From: Ramlibacter aurantiacus
Lineage (GTDB): Bacteria; Pseudomonadota; Gammaproteobacteria; Burkholderiales; Burkholderiaceae_C
Length of the DNA stretch: 64,000 nucleotides
Direction: 5' to 3'
Assembly: GCF_016722895.1 (NCBI RefSeq)
Contig: NZ_JAEQNA010000007.1
Coordinates: 62,001-126,000 of the forward strand
Positions 8,806-17,675 of this stretch are shown one piece after another (position 1 is the stretch's first letter; every line of letters begins with the position of its first letter). Under the pieces are notes generated by a model, which was given only the letters and a program-made list of their open reading frames with translations, ran no database searches and had not been told where the DNA came from. Both the position numbers and the translations under genes were made by a program.

Positions 8806-9978
8806 TCAGGATCGGGGGCGCCCGGCGGTGTCTTGCCAGGCGGCCGCGTCCTCGCCCAAGCGGGGCGGCGGCAGGTCCGACTGCATGCGCCAGCCATCGA
8901 TGCACATCGGGTTGGCGATCATCGGCGGCTGGCCGTCGTGCCCTTCGACGCGCATGCCGCGCGCGGCAACGTGCGGATGGGCCATCACCTGGGCGACATC
9001 GAGGACGGGGGCGCAGGGCACGCCACGCTCGTCGAGTGCGCGCACCCAGTCGGCCGCGTCACGCGCGAGCAACCAGCTCGCGACCTGGGGAACCAGTTCG
9101 TTCCGGTTCTCGACACGGCCCTGGTTGCTGGCGAAGCGCGGATCGCGCGCGACTTCCGGATGGCCCGCGGCGTCGCAGAATTTCGCGAACTGGCTGTCGT
9201 TGCCGACGGCCACCACCAACTGCCCATTGCGCGTCGGGAACGCCTGGTAGGGAACGATGTTGGGATGGGCATTGCCCATGCGGGTGGGCGTGCGACCGCC
9301 GATCAGCTGATTGCTGGCCTGGTTGGCCAGCATGGCCACCTGCACGTCGAACAGCGCGGCGTCGATGTGGCGGCCGCGCCCCGTGGCGTGCCGCTCGTGC
9401 AGCGCCGCCAGCATCGCGCTGGCGGCGTACACGCCGGTCATGAGGTCGGTCACCGCCACGCCCACTTTCTGCGGCTCGCCACCGGGCTCTCCGGTGATGC
9501 TCATGAGGCCGGCCTCGGCCTGGATGGCGAAGTCGTAGCCGGCCTTGGCCGCCATCGGTCCGGTCTGGCCGTAGCCGGTGATGGAGCAGTAGATCAGTCG
9601 CGGGTTGAGGGCCGACAGCGCCGCATAGCCCAGGCCCATGCGCTCGAGCTGCCCCACCTTGTAGTTCTCGATCAGGATGTCGGCGTCTCGCGCCAGCTCG
9701 CGCACGCAGGCCAGCCCTTCCGCGCTGGCGAGGTCCAGCGCCACCGAGCGCTTGCCCCGGTTGGCGCAGACGTAATAGGCGGCCACCCGGTCCTCGCCTT
9801 GCCCCCACCAGGGGGGCCCCCAGGCGCGGGTGTCGTCGCCGCTGCCGGGGCGCTCGACCTTGATCACTTCGGCGCCGTAGTCGGCCAGCATCTGCGCGGC
9901 CCAGGGGCCGGCCAGCACCCGCGACAGGTCGAGCACGCGCACCCCGGCCAGCGGACGCGGCATGGCGGCGGACTGCAT
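8806..9978 (-). CDS. CaiB/BaiF (class III) CoA-transferase, probably for glutarate
   Basis: A 390-residue class III CoA-transferase. The family start [20 protein letters not shown] is at the N-terminus; LIENYKVG, with the GSLA/GxxE-type loop region following, and the catalytic aspartate region in [16 protein letters not shown] (near residue 155) are all visible. The ATG at 9978 overlaps the stop of the upstream acyl-CoA dehydrogenase gene (TGATG); an ATG at 9963 is an alternative start. Coupling to a glutaryl-CoA dehydrogenase suggests it makes glutaryl-CoA from glutarate using succinyl-CoA. That substrate is an inference from the neighbour. The 154 bases to the next operon hold no gene. Confidence 0.87.
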   Translation of the reverse strand: MQSAAMPRPLAGVRVLDLSRVLAGPWAAQMLADYGAEVIKVERPGSGDDTRAWGPPWWGQGEDRVAAYYVCANRGKRSVALDLASAEGLACVRELARDADILIENYKVGQLERMGLGYAALSALNPRLIYCSITGYGQTGPMAAKAGYDFAIQAEAGLMSITGEPGGEPQKVGVAVTDLMTGVYAASAMLAALHERHATGRGRHIDAALFDVQVAMLANQASNQLIGGRTPTRMGNAHPNIVPYQAFPTRNGQLVVAVGNDSQFAKFCDAAGHPEVARDPRFASNQGRVENRNELVPQVASWLLARDAADWVRALDERGVPCAPVLDVAQVMAHPHVAARGMRVEGHDGQPPMIANPMCIDGWRMQSDLPPPRLGEDAAAWQDTAGRPRS

Positions 9979-11150
9979 CAGGAGAACGCGGCGATACCGG
10001 TGATCGCGCGGCCCAGGATCAGCGCATGCACGTCGTGCGTGCCCTCGTAGGTGTTGACCACTTCGAGGTTGACCAGGTGTCGCGCGACGCCGAATTCGTC
10101 GCTGATGCCGTTGCCGCCCATCATGTCGCGCGCCACCCGGGCGATGTCCAGCGCCTTGCCGCAGGAGTTGCGCTTGAGGATGGAGGTGAGTTCGACCGAG
10201 GCCGTGCCTTCGTCCTTCATGCGGCCCAGGCGCAGGCAGCCCTGCAGCCCCAGCGAGATCTCGGTGACCATGTCGGCCAGCTTCTTCTGGACCAGCTGGT
10301 TGGCCGCCAGCGGGCGACCGAATTGACGGCGGTCCATCACGTACTGGCGGGCACGGTGGTAGCAGTCCTCGGCTGCGCCCAGGGCGCCCCAGGCGATGCC
10401 GTAGCGCGCGGAGTTGAGGCACGTGAAGGGCCCCTTGAGGCCGCGCACCTCGGGGAAGGCGTTCTCCTCGGGGCAGAAGACCTCGTCCATCACCACCTCG
10501 CCGGTGATCGAGGTGCGCAACCCGACCTTGCCGTGGATCGCGGGGGCGCTCAGGCCTGTCCAGCCCTTCTCGAGGACGAAGCCGCGGATGGCGCCTTCGT
10601 CGTCCTTGGCCCAGACCACGAACACATCGGCGATGGGGCTGTTGGTGATCCACATCTTCGAGCCGCTCAGGCGCCAGCCGCCAGGCACCTTGCGCGCCCG
10701 CGTGGCCATGCTGCCAGGATCGGAGCCATGGTTCGGCTCGGTGAGGCCGAAGCAGCCGATCCATTCGCCGCGCGCCAGCTTGGGCAGGTATTTCTGCTTT
10801 TGCGCCTCGGTTCCGAAGGCGTTGATCGGGACCATCACCAGGGAAGACTGCACGCTCATCATCGAGCGATAGCCGGAGTCGACCCGTTCGACCTCGCGCG
10901 CAACGACGCCATAGCACACGTAGTTGAGCCCGGCGCCGCCGTAGGCCTCCGGGATGGTCGCGCCCAGCAGCCCCAGCTCGCCCATTTCACGAAAGATCGC
11001 GGGGTCGGTGCGCTCGTGCCGAAAGGACTCGAGGACGCGCGGAAGCAGGCGCTCCTGCGCGTACTGTCTGGCGGCGTCACGCACCTGGCGCTCGTCGGCG
11101 TCCAACTGCTGGTCGAGGAGGAACGGGTCTTCCCAGGAGAATGAAGTCAT
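9978..11150 (-). CDS. gcdH: Glutaryl-CoA dehydrogenase
   Basis: A 390-residue FAD acyl-CoA dehydrogenase that oxidises and decarboxylates glutaryl-CoA to crotonyl-CoA in lysine and tryptophan catabolism. Diagnostic stretches are [19 protein letters not shown] (about 135-155), [37 protein letters not shown], and the catalytic-glutamate segment [20 protein letters not shown] near the C-terminus, which is characteristic of GcdH rather than straight-chain dehydrogenases. It is first in a two-gene operon with the CoA-transferase and is divergent from a LysR regulator 119 bases away. Confidence 0.92.
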   Translation of the reverse strand: MTSFSWEDPFLLDQQLDADERQVRDAARQYAQERLLPRVLESFRHERTDPAIFREMGELGLLGATIPEAYGGAGLNYVCYGVVAREVERVDSGYRSMMSVQSSLVMVPINAFGTEAQKQKYLPKLARGEWIGCFGLTEPNHGSDPGSMATRARKVPGGWRLSGSKMWITNSPIADVFVVWAKDDEGAIRGFVLEKGWTGLSAPAIHGKVGLRTSITGEVVMDEVFCPEENAFPEVRGLKGPFTCLNSARYGIAWGALGAAEDCYHRARQYVMDRRQFGRPLAANQLVQKKLADMVTEISLGLQGCLRLGRMKDEGTASVELTSILKRNSCGKALDIARVARDMMGGNGISDEFGVARHLVNLEVVNTYEGTHDVHALILGRAITGIAAFS

Positions 11151-11198
11151 GCAAGAGCCTCACAAGGTAATCGTCGAATGGGCGCATGCTAGGCGCGG

Positions 11199-11215
11199 TT
11201 GCTGAGAAGTGGCAA
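11199..11215. promoter_or_regulatory. Candidate LysR-type operator in the gcdH/lysR divergent promoter
   Basis: TTGC-N9-GCAA, a short inverted repeat in the 119-base gap between gcdH and the divergent LysR gene. LysR proteins usually bind imperfect dyads in such divergent regions. It is not an exact T-N11-A match, so the assignment is tentative. Confidence 0.3.
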
Positions 11216-11269
11216 GCGAAGATCCCGCATGCAGATATGCTCCAGGCTCATTTCTACCCGGCCAAACGA

Positions 11270-12226
11270 ATGAGACGACACCTGCCATCCACCCAGGCAC
11301 TGGCCTGCTTCGAAGCGGCCGCGCGGCACCAAAGCTTCACCCGGGCGGCCCAGGAACTGGCCCTCACGCAGGGGGCGGTGTCGCGGCAGGTGGCTTCCCT
11401 CGAATCGCTGGTGGGCGTTCCCCTGTTCCGCCGCACGCGGCATGGGATGGAGCTCACCCCCGCCGGCGCGGACTACGCGCGACAGGTCAGCCGCCAGCTC
11501 GATGCGCTCGAACGTGGCACGCTGGACCTGCGCAGCCGGCAGGGTCAGCTCGACTCGGTGCTCATCGCCTCGGTGCCCACCTTCGCCACGCGTTGGCTCA
11601 TCCCGCGGCTGCCGGGGCTGGCGCGGCTGCATCCGCAACTGCAGGTGCACATCGAAGCACGCTCACGGCCGTTCCTGTTCAGCGAGGCGGGCTTCGATGC
11701 CGCCTTGTTCGCCGGAACACCCGAGCAGCTTCGGCAATGGGCGGGCACGCGGTCGGTGCTCCTGCTGGCCGAAGACGTGATCCCGGTGTGCAACCCGGCC
11801 TTCCTGGCTGCGGGAAGGCCTCTGTCACCGACTCGCCTCGCGCAGGTGCCGCTGCTGCAGCAATCCACCCGTCCCGAAGCCTGGCGGCAGTGGTTCGATG
11901 CGCAGGGCGTGCAGGCCGAGGCCGCGCTGGCAGGGCCGCGCTATGAGTTGTTTTCCATGCAGGTGGCCGCCGCGGTGAGCGGCCTGGGCGTCGCGCTGGT
12001 GCCGACGCTGCTGGTGCAGCAGGAGTTGCAATCCGGCCTGCTCGCGATTGCCTGCGACCGCCCCCTGCGCGGGCAGCGGGCCTACTACCTGGTGGAACCA
12101 GAAGGCCTCGAACGCCCTGCGGTGGCGCGACTGAGGCAGTGGTTGAAGGACGAGGCCGCGGCGGATCAGGCGCCGGCCATGGGCTCGGCCGCGCCCAGCA
12201 AGGCCCAGAAGCGCTCCTCCCAGTAG
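11270..12226 (+). CDS. LysR-family regulator, probably of the gcdH operon
   Basis: A 318-residue LysR regulator with a winged helix at the N-terminus (residues 1-65: FEAAARHQSFTRAAQELALT, then GAVSRQVASLESLVGVPLF) and an effector-binding domain from about 90. It is divergent from gcdH, the classic position of a local activator, and resembles the GcvA/GcdR subgroup. The expected inducer would be glutarate or glutaryl-CoA, which is inference. The ATG at 11270 is used; the longer in-frame extension to 11186 lacks family sequence. The last 20 residues are Ala/Ser/Lys-rich and overlap a small gene on the other strand. Confidence 0.88.
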   Translation: MRRHLPSTQALACFEAAARHQSFTRAAQELALTQGAVSRQVASLESLVGVPLFRRTRHGMELTPAGADYARQVSRQLDALERGTLDLRSRQGQLDSVLIASVPTFATRWLIPRLPGLARLHPQLQVHIEARSRPFLFSEAGFDAALFAGTPEQLRQWAGTRSVLLLAEDVIPVCNPAFLAAGRPLSPTRLAQVPLLQQSTRPEAWRQWFDAQGVQAEAALAGPRYELFSMQVAAAVSGLGVALVPTLLVQQELQSGLLAIACDRPLRGQRAYYLVEPEGLERPAVARLRQWLKDEAAADQAPAMGSAAPSKAQKRSSQ

Positions 12227-12336
12227 GCATGCCCCTGCGGCGTGTCGGACCATCGGAAGCTTTCGAACAGCGCTTCGGCGAGTTCGGGCTGCACGGGCAC
12301 CTCCAGGGGTCGGCCTGCCTGCGTTGCCTGATTCAT
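12166..12336 (-). CDS. Small hypothetical protein, 56 aa
   Basis: A short frame reading MNQATQAGRPLEVPVQPELA and then a segment containing SDTPQGHAYWEERFWALLG. The composition looks like a real small soluble protein: amphipathic, with several aromatic residues in the second half. It overlaps the 3' end of the LysR gene by 61 bases tail to tail. An ATG at 12351 would add five residues. I recognise no named family. The alternative is that it is antisense noise over the LysR tail. Confidence 0.45.
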   Translation of the reverse strand: MNQATQAGRPLEVPVQPELAEALFESFRWSDTPQGHAYWEERFWALLGAAEPMAGA

Positions 12337-12477
12337 GCTGCCGTTATCCATTGTTCGCGCCACCCCATCGCTTCGATGGGTCGCAAGCATCGGGCTGTCG
12401 GACGAGCCGACATGTAGGACAAGAGCGGCAATCGGCTCCAGTTGCCTGGGGACGACAGCACGGCTGGACCACGCGTC

Positions 12478-13281
12478 TCACGCCGCTGGCACGGCCACGG
12501 CCGCGCGGCGTCGATCCCGCACTTGGCGCACCCATCCGCGCAGATTCTCGGTACCGAGCAGCGCATGGCGCCACAACTGCCACGGCGCCGTATCCGGGTA
12601 GGCCGTGATCCTGGGAAGGGCCAGCAGCGGATCCCAGCGGGAGGCGCGCCGCTCGACGCTGGTACAGGCCGTGACGAAACCGGCTTCGTGGACCATGTCC
12701 TCGTGCTGCGGAAGGAAGTCACCGAACGGATAGGAGAAGTGGCGCACCTCGGCGCCCGTCATGGCTTCGAGTTCCTGCTTGCAGCCGACGATCTCTTGGC
12801 GCGCCGTGGTGTCGTCGAGTTCCGGCAGGCGGCGGTGGGTGCGGGTGTGGGCCCCGACGTCATTGCCGGCCGCGATCCAGGCCTTCAGTTCGAGCGCGCC
12901 CATCAGTTGCAGCCGTGGCACGCCGGCCGAAGCATCCCACTCGTTGAATGCAGCGCCACTGACGGCAAAGCAGGTGGCCGAGAAACCATGGCGCTGCAGG
13001 ACGGGCACGGCATGGTGCAGGCAGTCGACATACCCGTCATCCATGGTGACGCCGAACACGCGCCCCTTCTTCTCCCCTCGCAGGTAAGGCTCCAGCTGGG
13101 TCAGGGACAGGCCGCGATAGCCCAGCGCGTGCATGGCGGCCATCTGGCGCGCGAAGCGTTCGCGGGGCATCAGGACTTCCTCCAGGCTGCCGGCCAGTGG
13201 CGCGAGCGTGCCGACCTGGTGGTACATCAGGATCAGGATCGGGCGCGTCATGCGGACCGCGTCATCGTGCGTGTGGCTCAT
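12478..13281 (-). CDS. Polysaccharide deacetylase family protein (NodB fold)
   Basis: A 267-residue carbohydrate esterase 4 protein that would remove acetyl groups from a polysaccharide or act on a related amide. The start region PILILMYHQVG is typical. The first metal motif is GVTMDDGYVD (usual TFDDG, here TMDDG) near residue 80, and the second is GAHTRTHRRLPEL (HxxxH) near 150. SYPFGDF follows near 190. There is no signal peptide, so it is probably cytoplasmic, perhaps in a glycolipid or exopolysaccharide pathway. The ATG at 13281 has AAGAGG eight bases upstream and is preferred over 13251. Confidence 0.87.
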   Translation of the reverse strand: MSHTHDDAVRMTRPILILMYHQVGTLAPLAGSLEEVLMPRERFARQMAAMHALGYRGLSLTQLEPYLRGEKKGRVFGVTMDDGYVDCLHHAVPVLQRHGFSATCFAVSGAAFNEWDASAGVPRLQLMGALELKAWIAAGNDVGAHTRTHRRLPELDDTTARQEIVGCKQELEAMTGAEVRHFSYPFGDFLPQHEDMVHEAGFVTACTSVERRASRWDPLLALPRITAYPDTAPWQLWRHALLGTENLRGWVRQVRDRRRAAVAVPAA

Positions 13282-13379
13282 GGCTCGAAACCTCTTGGAA
13301 CATTCGATGGTTTCAGTTACGAGCTGCCGCGCTTGTAGGCCGGGGCCGCATCCACTCGTCAGCAGCGGTGCGACCGCCC

Positions 13380-13697
13380 TCAATGCGCAAGCTTCAGGGT
13401 TGCCACCCCGGCCACGATCAGCGCCACCCCGAGATAGCGGCCCAGCGTGCCCGGGTCGCCGTAAAACATCACGCCGACGATGAAAGTGCCAGCGGCACCG
13501 ATCCCGGTCCATACGGCATAGGACGTCCCGATGGGGATGTCCCGCTGGGCGAGGTACAGAAAGAAGCCGCTCGCCGCCATGAAGGTGATCGCCAACAGGA
13601 TGCCCGTGACTCGCGTCTCGCCTTGCTGCGCCATCTTGAGACCGACGGGCCAACCGATCTCGAACAAGCCGGCCACAATCAACAACACCCACGCCAT
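13380..13697 (-). CDS. Small multidrug resistance (SMR) family exporter, SugE/Gdx-like
   Basis: A 105-residue inner-membrane protein with four transmembrane helices. The essential membrane glutamate is in GLFEIGWPVGLK (Glu13). GTSYAVWTGIGAAGTFIVG in helix 3 is the family signature. The W-P-V-G-L-K context after the glutamate is closer to SugE/Gdx guanidinium exporters than to EmrE. It works as a proton-coupled antiporter dimer. It stands alone; I found no guanidine riboswitch in the 65 bases upstream. Confidence 0.88.
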   Translation of the reverse strand: MAWVLLIVAGLFEIGWPVGLKMAQQGETRVTGILLAITFMAASGFFLYLAQRDIPIGTSYAVWTGIGAAGTFIVGVMFYGDPGTLGRYLGVALIVAGVATLKLAH

Positions 13698-13762
13698 GTT
13701 CGCTGCTCCTCGATGCTCAAGCGGCAGCCAGTATGGCCTGCCGCCTGCGCGACCAGGGGCGT

Positions 13763-14860
13763 TCAGAAGGCGCGGGTCAGACGCAGCTGCGTCACGTTGC
13801 CATGTCGGGCGTTGCGCGACTCCAGCATGGCCGTGTATTGAAAGGTCAGGGATCCGATGGCCGGCAGCTCGGACGTGATGAACAGGCCGGCGCTGGTGGC
13901 CCGGAATCGGCTGGCGCCGAAAGGATTGTTGTCATCGTCCCGCAGTTGCTGCACGTGGACGCCATTGACCCCGACCAGCGCGATCGGCAGCCGATAGGCG
14001 ACGGCGGCCTCGAAGCCCGCCCAGTGGCCGCTGCGCACGTTGGTATCGCGATTGCGGCTGTTGAACCCGAACACCAGCTTGCCGGCCGTCACCAGCTTCT
14101 CGTCCAGCTGCCAGGCCGCTCGCACCGAGGGCTTGAAAGTGAAGAAGTCGCCTTGGCCGGCGTCGACGCCGGCAGCCGCGTCATACCTTCCGGTCGGCAC
14201 GACGAGCGCGGCGGTTGCAGCCAGCCGCACGGGAGACTCGGGTGCGATCCAGCCACCGTAGACCTCGGCGTCCCCGAAGCCGCTGATCTCTCCCGATTCG
14301 GCGGCAGCCTGGGCGGCGAGCCCGGCCTGGTACGACTGGTTGAAGGAAGATCCGACGGCTGCCTGCGTAGCCGCGGGCACCCCCGGCCGCCAGCTCAGGG
14401 CCGGAGTCTGCGCCTGCAGTCGCGTGGTTTGCTCGCGCTGCAGGTACGGCAGGTTCGCGCCGACCACGAAGCGCCCCGTGGTCGGACGCGCCTCGGTTGC
14501 ATACGACAGGCTCAGATTGACTTGTCGCAGCCTCGCTCGGAAGTCGACCGACGCGGTGGTGGCTGGATAAGTGGGATAAAGCGCTGCTGGAGCCGGCGCC
14601 GGCAAGGGCACGACGCCGCCCGGGATCGCCAGGTTGAGGCGCTCTCCGTCTGCGCCCGTCACCTTGTGAACGTTCGAATGGGTGTAGGTCATGCTGCCCA
14701 CCCACCCGCTGCTGGCGGGAATGGCGACCAGCTCGCCGGGCAACGTGCCGGCGAGGTTATGGCGAAGTTGGAAACGTTCGGCTGCTGCCGAGAGGCCCGG
14801 GGCCGCGGCGCCCGCGCAAAGGATCGTGAGGGTCAACGCCCGCACACGGATAGACGACAT
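13763..14860 (-). CDS. Outer-membrane channel-like protein, phenol-degradation MetA family
   Basis: A 365-residue exported protein with a signal peptide ending around GLSAAAERFQ and alternating beta-strand sequence to a terminal phenylalanine (LRLTRAF), the usual C-terminus of outer-membrane barrels. GWVGSMTYTHSNVHKV and the long strand/loop pattern fit the family annotated as MetA-pathway or SphA-like proteins, thought to help take up hydrophobic substrates. The ATG at 14860 has AGAGGAGA just upstream, which settles the start; the longer frame to 15112 lacks a ribosome site. No degradation genes adjoin it. Confidence 0.75.
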   Translation of the reverse strand: MSSIRVRALTLTILCAGAAAPGLSAAAERFQLRHNLAGTLPGELVAIPASSGWVGSMTYTHSNVHKVTGADGERLNLAIPGGVVPLPAPAPAALYPTYPATTASVDFRARLRQVNLSLSYATEARPTTGRFVVGANLPYLQREQTTRLQAQTPALSWRPGVPAATQAAVGSSFNQSYQAGLAAQAAAESGEISGFGDAEVYGGWIAPESPVRLAATAALVVPTGRYDAAAGVDAGQGDFFTFKPSVRAAWQLDEKLVTAGKLVFGFNSRNRDTNVRSGHWAGFEAAVAYRLPIALVGVNGVHVQQLRDDDNNPFGASRFRATSAGLFITSELPAIGSLTFQYTAMLESRNARHGNVTQLRLTRAF

Positions 14861-14980
14861 GAAGGTCTCCTCTGCTGAGCGACACCGGCCGATTGCCAGC
14901 CGGCCCACTATAGATGGGCAGGCCCGCCAAGGCGAGAGGAGAAAACAGCTGAACAAACCGCCGCGCCCGAGGGCCGGCGA

Positions 14981-15003
14981 GTAGGGCCGCCGCGCGGCCC
15001 TAC
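14981..15003. terminator. Terminator-like hairpin after the BON lipoprotein gene
   Basis: A perfect 10-bp stem GTAGGGCCGC / GCGGCCCTAC with a 3-base loop (CGC), 9 bases beyond the stop codon of the minus-strand BON gene. There is no clear T tract, so it may instead protect the mRNA end. Confidence 0.6.
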
Positions 15004-15011
15004 GACCCCGA

Positions 15012-15332
15012 TCAGCCCGTGACGACCAACTGGTTGTCCACCGAGCGCACGCCGTCCATGCGCCGTGCCAGGTCTTCCGCCTTCCGGCGCAGGGCCAGGG
15101 ACTTGACTTCACCGCGCAGGCGCACGGCGCCCTTGGTGGAGTCGACGTTGATCTTGATGGCGCTCAGGTCCGGGTCAGCGGCCAGCGCAGCGTTCATGCG
15201 GGTCACGATCACCGCGTCGTCGACTGCCTGGCCGACCGAGCGGGTCTGGGAACCCGAGCCCGGGCCGCCTCCCATGCCGGCGCAGCCGACAAGTCCGAGT
15301 GTCACGACCAGTGCAACGAAAAGTGTCTTCAT
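15012..15332 (-). CDS. BON-domain lipoprotein, OsmY-like
   Basis: A 106-residue envelope lipoprotein. The lipobox LVGC places the lipidated cysteine at residue 17, followed by a Gly/Ser linker. One BON domain follows from about residue 38 (DDAVIVTRMNAALAADPDLS, then GAVRLRGEVKSLALRRKAED, ending DNQLVVTG). BON domains bind phospholipid and are common in osmotic-stress proteins. The ATG at 15332 has GGAGATCC upstream. Confidence 0.88.
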   Translation of the reverse strand: MKTLFVALVVTLGLVGCAGMGGGPGSGSQTRSVGQAVDDAVIVTRMNAALAADPDLSAIKINVDSTKGAVRLRGEVKSLALRRKAEDLARRMDGVRSVDNQLVVTG

Positions 15333-15742
15333 CTTGGATCTCCTTTGAAGTTGTTGAACACCGCAACGATAGGGCGATGCTGGGCCGGCCGGTAGGCAAA
15401 AGTCCGCGAACGAATCGGGCAGCTGTCCGACACGCGTAGGCAGGCTCCGGCAGCGCCCGGGCGCATCCTACCCCAGGCACCTCGCCGCGAATGGGCAATG
15501 GAAGGTGGCGCCGCGGCTGCCCGTCATCGCCTGCCGCAAAGGGTGCGACACGCATTTGTCATTCCTCGCAGGTAGCCTGCGGCAGGAACGGCTCGAAGGA
15601 AGTGCCTTGAGGATTTGTCCTACATACACCCGACGGTCGCTGGCTACCCTATCACCCACTTCGGCCGTACTACGCAGGTACACGTAGTCCGATACGGTCC
15701 GGATATTGCTAAGCACCTATACCGAGAACAGCGAGGAACCCC
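15333..15742. other. Intergenic region of 410 bases without a convincing gene
   Basis: Several short frames cross this stretch but none has coding character. The right half (15600-15742) is clearly less GC-rich than the window and holds a 20-base palindrome (15669-15688). It is therefore probably a regulatory region serving the small protein at 15743 and the BON gene. Confidence 0.6.
15669..15688. promoter_or_regulatory. Palindrome ACTACG-N8-CGTAGT, candidate operator
   Basis: A perfect 6-bp dyad with an 8-base spacer, 55 bases upstream of the small gene at 15743 and in the AT-richer part of the gap. Its size and symmetry suit a dimeric regulator such as a LuxR/FixJ-type response regulator. 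No such regulator is encoded nearby. Confidence 0.4.
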
Positions 15743-15976
15743 ATGACATCTGCCGAATACCTGATCGAAAGCAACCACCCCTTGGCCGGACGACTGCTGG
15801 CTCTGGGCGGTGGCCGCCAAGTCCTGGTAGGCGATCGAGGCCTGGCAATCTCGTTGGCGGCCAAGAACTTCGTTCCCGGCTCCGGCCAGGAGATCCGCGT
15901 GATCCATGTACCGACCGGCGAAATCGTCTTCCGCAAGGAAGAGGCAAGTTCCGAAGCCTTTTCGGAAGACCTTTGA
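15743..15976 (+). CDS. Small hypothetical protein, 77 aa
   Basis: A 77-residue protein with no signal peptide. It starts MTSAEYLIESNHPLAGRLLA and has a predicted beta-rich core (RQVLVGDRGLAISLA, then IRVIHVPTGEIVFRKEE), and an acidic tail. GAGGAA lies 7 bases upstream of the ATG. Codon use and the clean alternation of hydrophobic and charged residues suggest a real gene. The C-terminal IRVIHVPTGEIVFRK has the look of a small strand-turn-strand module. I do not recognise the family. It is convergent with the iron permease gene, 16 bases away. Confidence 0.6.
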   Translation: MTSAEYLIESNHPLAGRLLALGGGRQVLVGDRGLAISLAAKNFVPGSGQEIRVIHVPTGEIVFRKEEASSEAFSEDL

Positions 15977-15992
15977 AGCCCGCGGCAGCCGG

Positions 15993-17609
15993 TCACCCGG
16001 GCCGGCTGCGCAGTGTTTTGCTCAGCAACACCACCGGCAGCAGACCCACCAGCACCAGCGCCAGAGACGGCAGGGCCGCCTCCCCCAGGCGTTCATCGCG
16101 GGCCAACTGATAAGCGACCACCGCCAGGGTGTCGGTGTTGAACGGTCTCAGCACCATCGTCGCAGGCAACTCCTTCATCACGTCCACGAACACCAGCAGT
16201 CCCGCGGCTGCCGCGGCTCGCCGCAGCAAAGGCCAATGCACCTGCGCCAGCAGGCGCAGGCCCGAGGTGCCGAGCATGCGAGCCGAGTCGTCCAGGCTGG
16301 GAGGAATCCGCGCATACCCGCTCTGCACCGACTGCAGCGCCACCGACATGAACCGCACCAGGTAGGCCCAGACCACACCCACGATGGTGCCGGTGACCCA
16401 ATACGAACTCGGCACGCCAGGCGCCACCTGCTGCAACCAGCCGACCGGAAGCAGCAGTCCGACGACGATGACCGCCCCAGGCACCGCGTAGCCCAGCCCG
16501 GCCAGGCCAACGACGCCTCGGGTGATGGGATCCGGCCGGCGCCGTAACCGGTAGGCCAGCAGCAAGGCGATGGCGACCGCCAACGACGCACTGATCAAGC
16601 CGAGTCGCACACTGTTGCTCGCCCACAGGACGAACCGGTCCCACGGCAGCACCGACCAGTCCGCTGCCAGCGGGCGCAGCATGAACAGCACGGGCAGTAC
16701 GAAGCCCATCAGGATCGGAAAGGCACAGATCGCCTGGGCCAGGCGTGCCGGCGCACCGCGCAGCGGCGTGGGCTGCGAATCGGAGGAGCCGGCGCGCCCG
16801 CCGCGCGCCGTGGAGAAGCGAAGCCGCCGCTGCGAACGCCATTCCAACGCCAGCAGCAACGCGACCACCGCCAACAGGCTCGTCGCCAGCTGGGCGGCAG
16901 CGATCCGGTCGTCCATCGCCAGCCACGCCTTGTAGATGCCGACACTGAAGGTCTGGATGCCGAAGTAGCTGGTCACGCCGAAGTCGGCCAGCGTCTCCAT
17001 CAGCGCCAGCGCCACCCCGGCCGCCACAGCGGGTCGCGCCAGCGGCAGCGCCACGCTGCGGATGCGCCGGCCCAAAGGAGCGCCCAGCAGGCGGGCCGCC
17101 TCCATCAGGTGCGAGGCTCGTTCGCCCAGCGCCGCCCTGGCAAGCAGGTAGACGTACGGATAGAGCGCGAAGACGAACACCCAGGCCGCGCCGGGCAGGC
17201 TCCGGATCTCGGGGAAGACCCGCCCTTCGAGCCCGAAAGCCGCACGAACGCCGCTTTGCAGGGGGCCACTGAACTGCAGGAAGTCGGTATAGGCGTAAGC
17301 GACCACGTACGCCGGCACGGCCAGCGGAAGCAGCAAGGCCCACTCGAACGTGCGCCGGCCGCGGAAATCGAAGAGCGTCACGCAGGCGGCGCATGCGGTG
17401 CCGACCACGGCAACTCCGAACGCGACCACGGTGCACAGCAGCAAGCTGGTCATGGCGTACTCGGCCAGCACCGTCGACGCCATCTGGCGCAGGATGTCCG
17501 CGCTGCGCGCGTCCCACTGCAGCCAGGCGGCCAGCACGCCGCCCACAGGCACCACGATCACGAGCCCGAGCACGAGCAGCAGGAAATCCGGAAGCCGAGG
17601 CGATTGCAT
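15993..17609 (-). CDS. fbpB: Iron(III) ABC transporter permease (FbpB-like, fused double domain)
   Basis: A 538-residue inner-membrane permease with two homologous halves of about six helices each, as in FbpB/SfuB/HitB. The two EAA loops that contact the ATPase are visible as EAARLLGAPLGRRI (near residue 170) and DDSARMLGTSGLRLL (near 440). It moves ferric iron from a periplasmic binding protein into the cytoplasm. The ATG at 17609 opens with MQSPRLPDFLLLVLG; the longer upstream frame runs through the divergent ATPase gene and is not used. It shares a 66-base divergent promoter carrying a Fur-like site with fbpC. No binding-protein gene is in view. Confidence 0.88.
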   Translation of the reverse strand: MQSPRLPDFLLLVLGLVIVVPVGGVLAAWLQWDARSADILRQMASTVLAEYAMTSLLLCTVVAFGVAVVGTACAACVTLFDFRGRRTFEWALLLPLAVPAYVVAYAYTDFLQFSGPLQSGVRAAFGLEGRVFPEIRSLPGAAWVFVFALYPYVYLLARAALGERASHLMEAARLLGAPLGRRIRSVALPLARPAVAAGVALALMETLADFGVTSYFGIQTFSVGIYKAWLAMDDRIAAAQLATSLLAVVALLLALEWRSQRRLRFSTARGGRAGSSDSQPTPLRGAPARLAQAICAFPILMGFVLPVLFMLRPLAADWSVLPWDRFVLWASNSVRLGLISASLAVAIALLLAYRLRRRPDPITRGVVGLAGLGYAVPGAVIVVGLLLPVGWLQQVAPGVPSSYWVTGTIVGVVWAYLVRFMSVALQSVQSGYARIPPSLDDSARMLGTSGLRLLAQVHWPLLRRAAAAAGLLVFVDVMKELPATMVLRPFNTDTLAVVAYQLARDERLGEAALPSLALVLVGLLPVVLLSKTLRSRPG

Positions 17610-17641
17610 GAAAAACAAGTGGCCTGCGACAGCCGGTCGAT

Positions 17642-17660
17642 GCAAATGAGAATTGTAAGC
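17642..17660. promoter_or_regulatory. Candidate Fur box in the fbpB/fbpC divergent promoter
   Basis: GCAAATGAGAATTGTAAGC matches the 19-base Fur consensus at 12 positions by my count. It lies in the middle of the 66-base gap between two divergent iron-transport genes, in a locally AT-rich patch. The location and match together support iron-dependent repression of both genes. Confidence 0.6.
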
Positions 17661-17675
17661 ATCTAGAATCGCCTC

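Noticed and set aside
8806..10917. A 703-codon reading of the CoA-transferase frame
   Set aside because: The N-terminal 310 residues are the acyl-CoA dehydrogenase gene read in another frame. The family start lies at about 9978.
13698..13762. A guanidine riboswitch before the SMR exporter
   Set aside because: The 65-base gap holds no recognisable guanidine-I, -II or -III elements.
15468..15716. An 82-codon frame on the minus strand in the 15.4-15.7 kb gap
   Set aside because: No ribosome site, mixed composition and no family resemblance. It crosses the AT-rich regulatory stretch.
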